Of a stretch of 64,000 bases of DNA, positions 63,613 through 64,000 are shown piece by piece. The DNA lies in contig NC_012115.1 in the NCBI RefSeq assembly GCF_000021725.1, forward strand, positions 831,001 through 895,000, in the 5' to 3' direction. Below the pieces are notes generated by a model, which was given only the letters and a program-made list of their open reading frames with translations, was not told the DNA's origin and ran no database searches. Both the position numbers and the translations under genes were made by a program. The number at the start of each line of letters is the position of its first letter. The first letter of the stretch is position 1. This DNA comes from Nautilia profundicola AmH (lineage in GTDB: Bacteria > Campylobacterota > Campylobacteria > Campylobacterales > Nautiliaceae).

Positions 63613-64000
63613 CTAAAAGATTAAATAAAACGCAGATACAATATAATCTGCTACAAAGATTAAAATAGAAGAAATCACAACTGCTTTCGTTGTGCTAACA
63701 CCTACACCTTTAGCACCTCCCCTTGTGTTATATCCAATATATGTACCAACCGCACTTATTAAATAGCCGAATACTATACCTTTAACAATACCTTCAGTAA
63801 AATCACCCAACTCGCCAAACTGTTTTATGTTTTCGATATAAGTATATCCGTTTACGTCCAATGTATAAACAGAAATCAAATATGCACCGATATTTGCAAC
63901 CGCATCAAAAAAAAGTATTAAAAGAGGAAGGGAAATTATAGTTCCTATAATTCTTGGTACAATCAAGTACTGTTTTGAATCGACAGCCATAACATCAAGC
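63613..64000 (-). CDS. MlaE-type ABC permease, C-terminal part (cut by window edge)
   Basis: At least 128 codons to the window edge; the frame continues upstream beyond 64000. LDVMAVDSKQYLIVPRIIG matches the MlaE family's A-x-x-V-M-x-V-x-P-x-x-Y-L-x-x-P-R segment, followed by hydrophobic helices and GYNTRGGAKGVGVSTTKAVV, the conserved G-x-x-x-x-G-G-A-x-G-V-G-x-x-T-x-x-A-V end. Part of the phospholipid-transport (Mla) system between membranes. The ATG at 63990 is an internal Met, not the true start. Convergent with ftsZ, with six bases between. Confidence 0.9.
   Translation of the reverse strand, partial: LDVMAVDSKQYLIVPRIIGTIISLPLLILFFDAVANIGAYLISVYTLDVNGYTYIENIKQFGELGDFTEGIVKGIVFGYLISAVGTYIGYNTRGGAKGVGVSTTKAVVISSILIFVADYIVSAFYLIF

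Noticed and set aside
63613-63990. MlaE-like frame as a complete 125-residue gene
   Set aside because: The frame is open to the window edge, and the residues before the Met (LDV) fit the family's conserved segment, so this is a truncated view of a longer gene.

Overview
This 64 kb window is a dense, AT-rich bacterial chromosome segment (about one third G+C by eye) from a member of the Campylobacterota, most likely the Nautiliales (Nautilia/Caminibacter-like). The basis is gene order: ispH–rpsA–(small membrane protein)–serA, the DUF342/FapA gene divergent from murJ–cysS with ruvA–ddl–murF beside it, pyrD near an M16 peptidase and dapA, and a SurA/PpiD-like gene followed by ftsA–ftsZ are all arrangements known from Campylobacter and relatives. 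Genes are short-spaced, often overlap by ATGA, and several use TTG or GTG starts placed behind a good AAGGA-type ribosome binding site. No rRNA, tRNA, IS element or CRISPR array was found. No gene-free stretch exceeds about 150 bases once the small RHH gene (26856) and the GNAT relic (12915) are counted.

Layout. 1–13 kb: nfo and a HIT protein (minus strand); then pheST–aroA–ispH–rpsA–membrane protein–serA as one tightly packed plus-strand run; then efp, apt, trpB, a DedA protein and a decayed acetyltransferase. 13–27.5 kb: pepA, ychF–cvfB-like, a molybdopterin-oxidoreductase-like gene with ychJ, a LOG-like protein, gph, an FAD oxidoreductase, recR, msrB–hydrolase–macro-domain–small membrane protein, a thiamine-binding protein with an orphan ABC ATPase, DUF2089 and HIT proteins, phnA, a tiny RHH protein and a Gly-rich exported protein. 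27.6–35.4 kb (minus): DUF72, a TRAP transporter pair (dctQM) without dctP, murF, acyP, ddl, ruvA, fapA-like. 35.4–42.6 kb: murJ, cysS, pyrD, an FAD/NAD(P) reductase and an M16 peptidase. 42.6–44.5 kb: an accessory block with an HTH protein, a TSPPY-class DNA methyltransferase and a convergent MjaI-type restriction endonuclease. 44.5–59.6 kb (mostly minus): ICMT-like, yggS, rseP, pgsA, fabL-like, dapA, lolC/E, secA, suhB, htpX, an unknown HEPN-like gene, an MFS/BT1-like transporter and bioA, with lolA on plus. 59.7–64 kb: SurA/PpiD-like, ftsA, ftsZ and the C-terminal part of an MlaE-type permease cut by the window edge.

Most of the window is core biology: translation, envelope (murF/ddl/murJ/ftsAZ, lolA and lolC/E, secA, rseP, mlaE), amino acid and cofactor synthesis. 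The points that stand out are: (1) a compact probable CTAG-specific restriction-modification system, whose nuclease gene sits 12 bases behind a housekeeping run while the HTH–methylase pair has its own start; (2) arrays of 7-bp units (AATTGAG, AATGGAG, AATTAAG, AGTTAAA and others) that fill spacers between genes, touch stop and start codons, and lie inside the coding sequences of aroA and the molybdopterin gene; (3) an unrecognised 426-residue protein with a C-terminal R-x4-H HEPN-type motif, a defence candidate; (4) a one-base frameshift in secA; (5) a GNAT acetyltransferase that lost its middle; and (6) a small Gly/Ser-rich exported coiled-coil protein with its own promoter and terminator.
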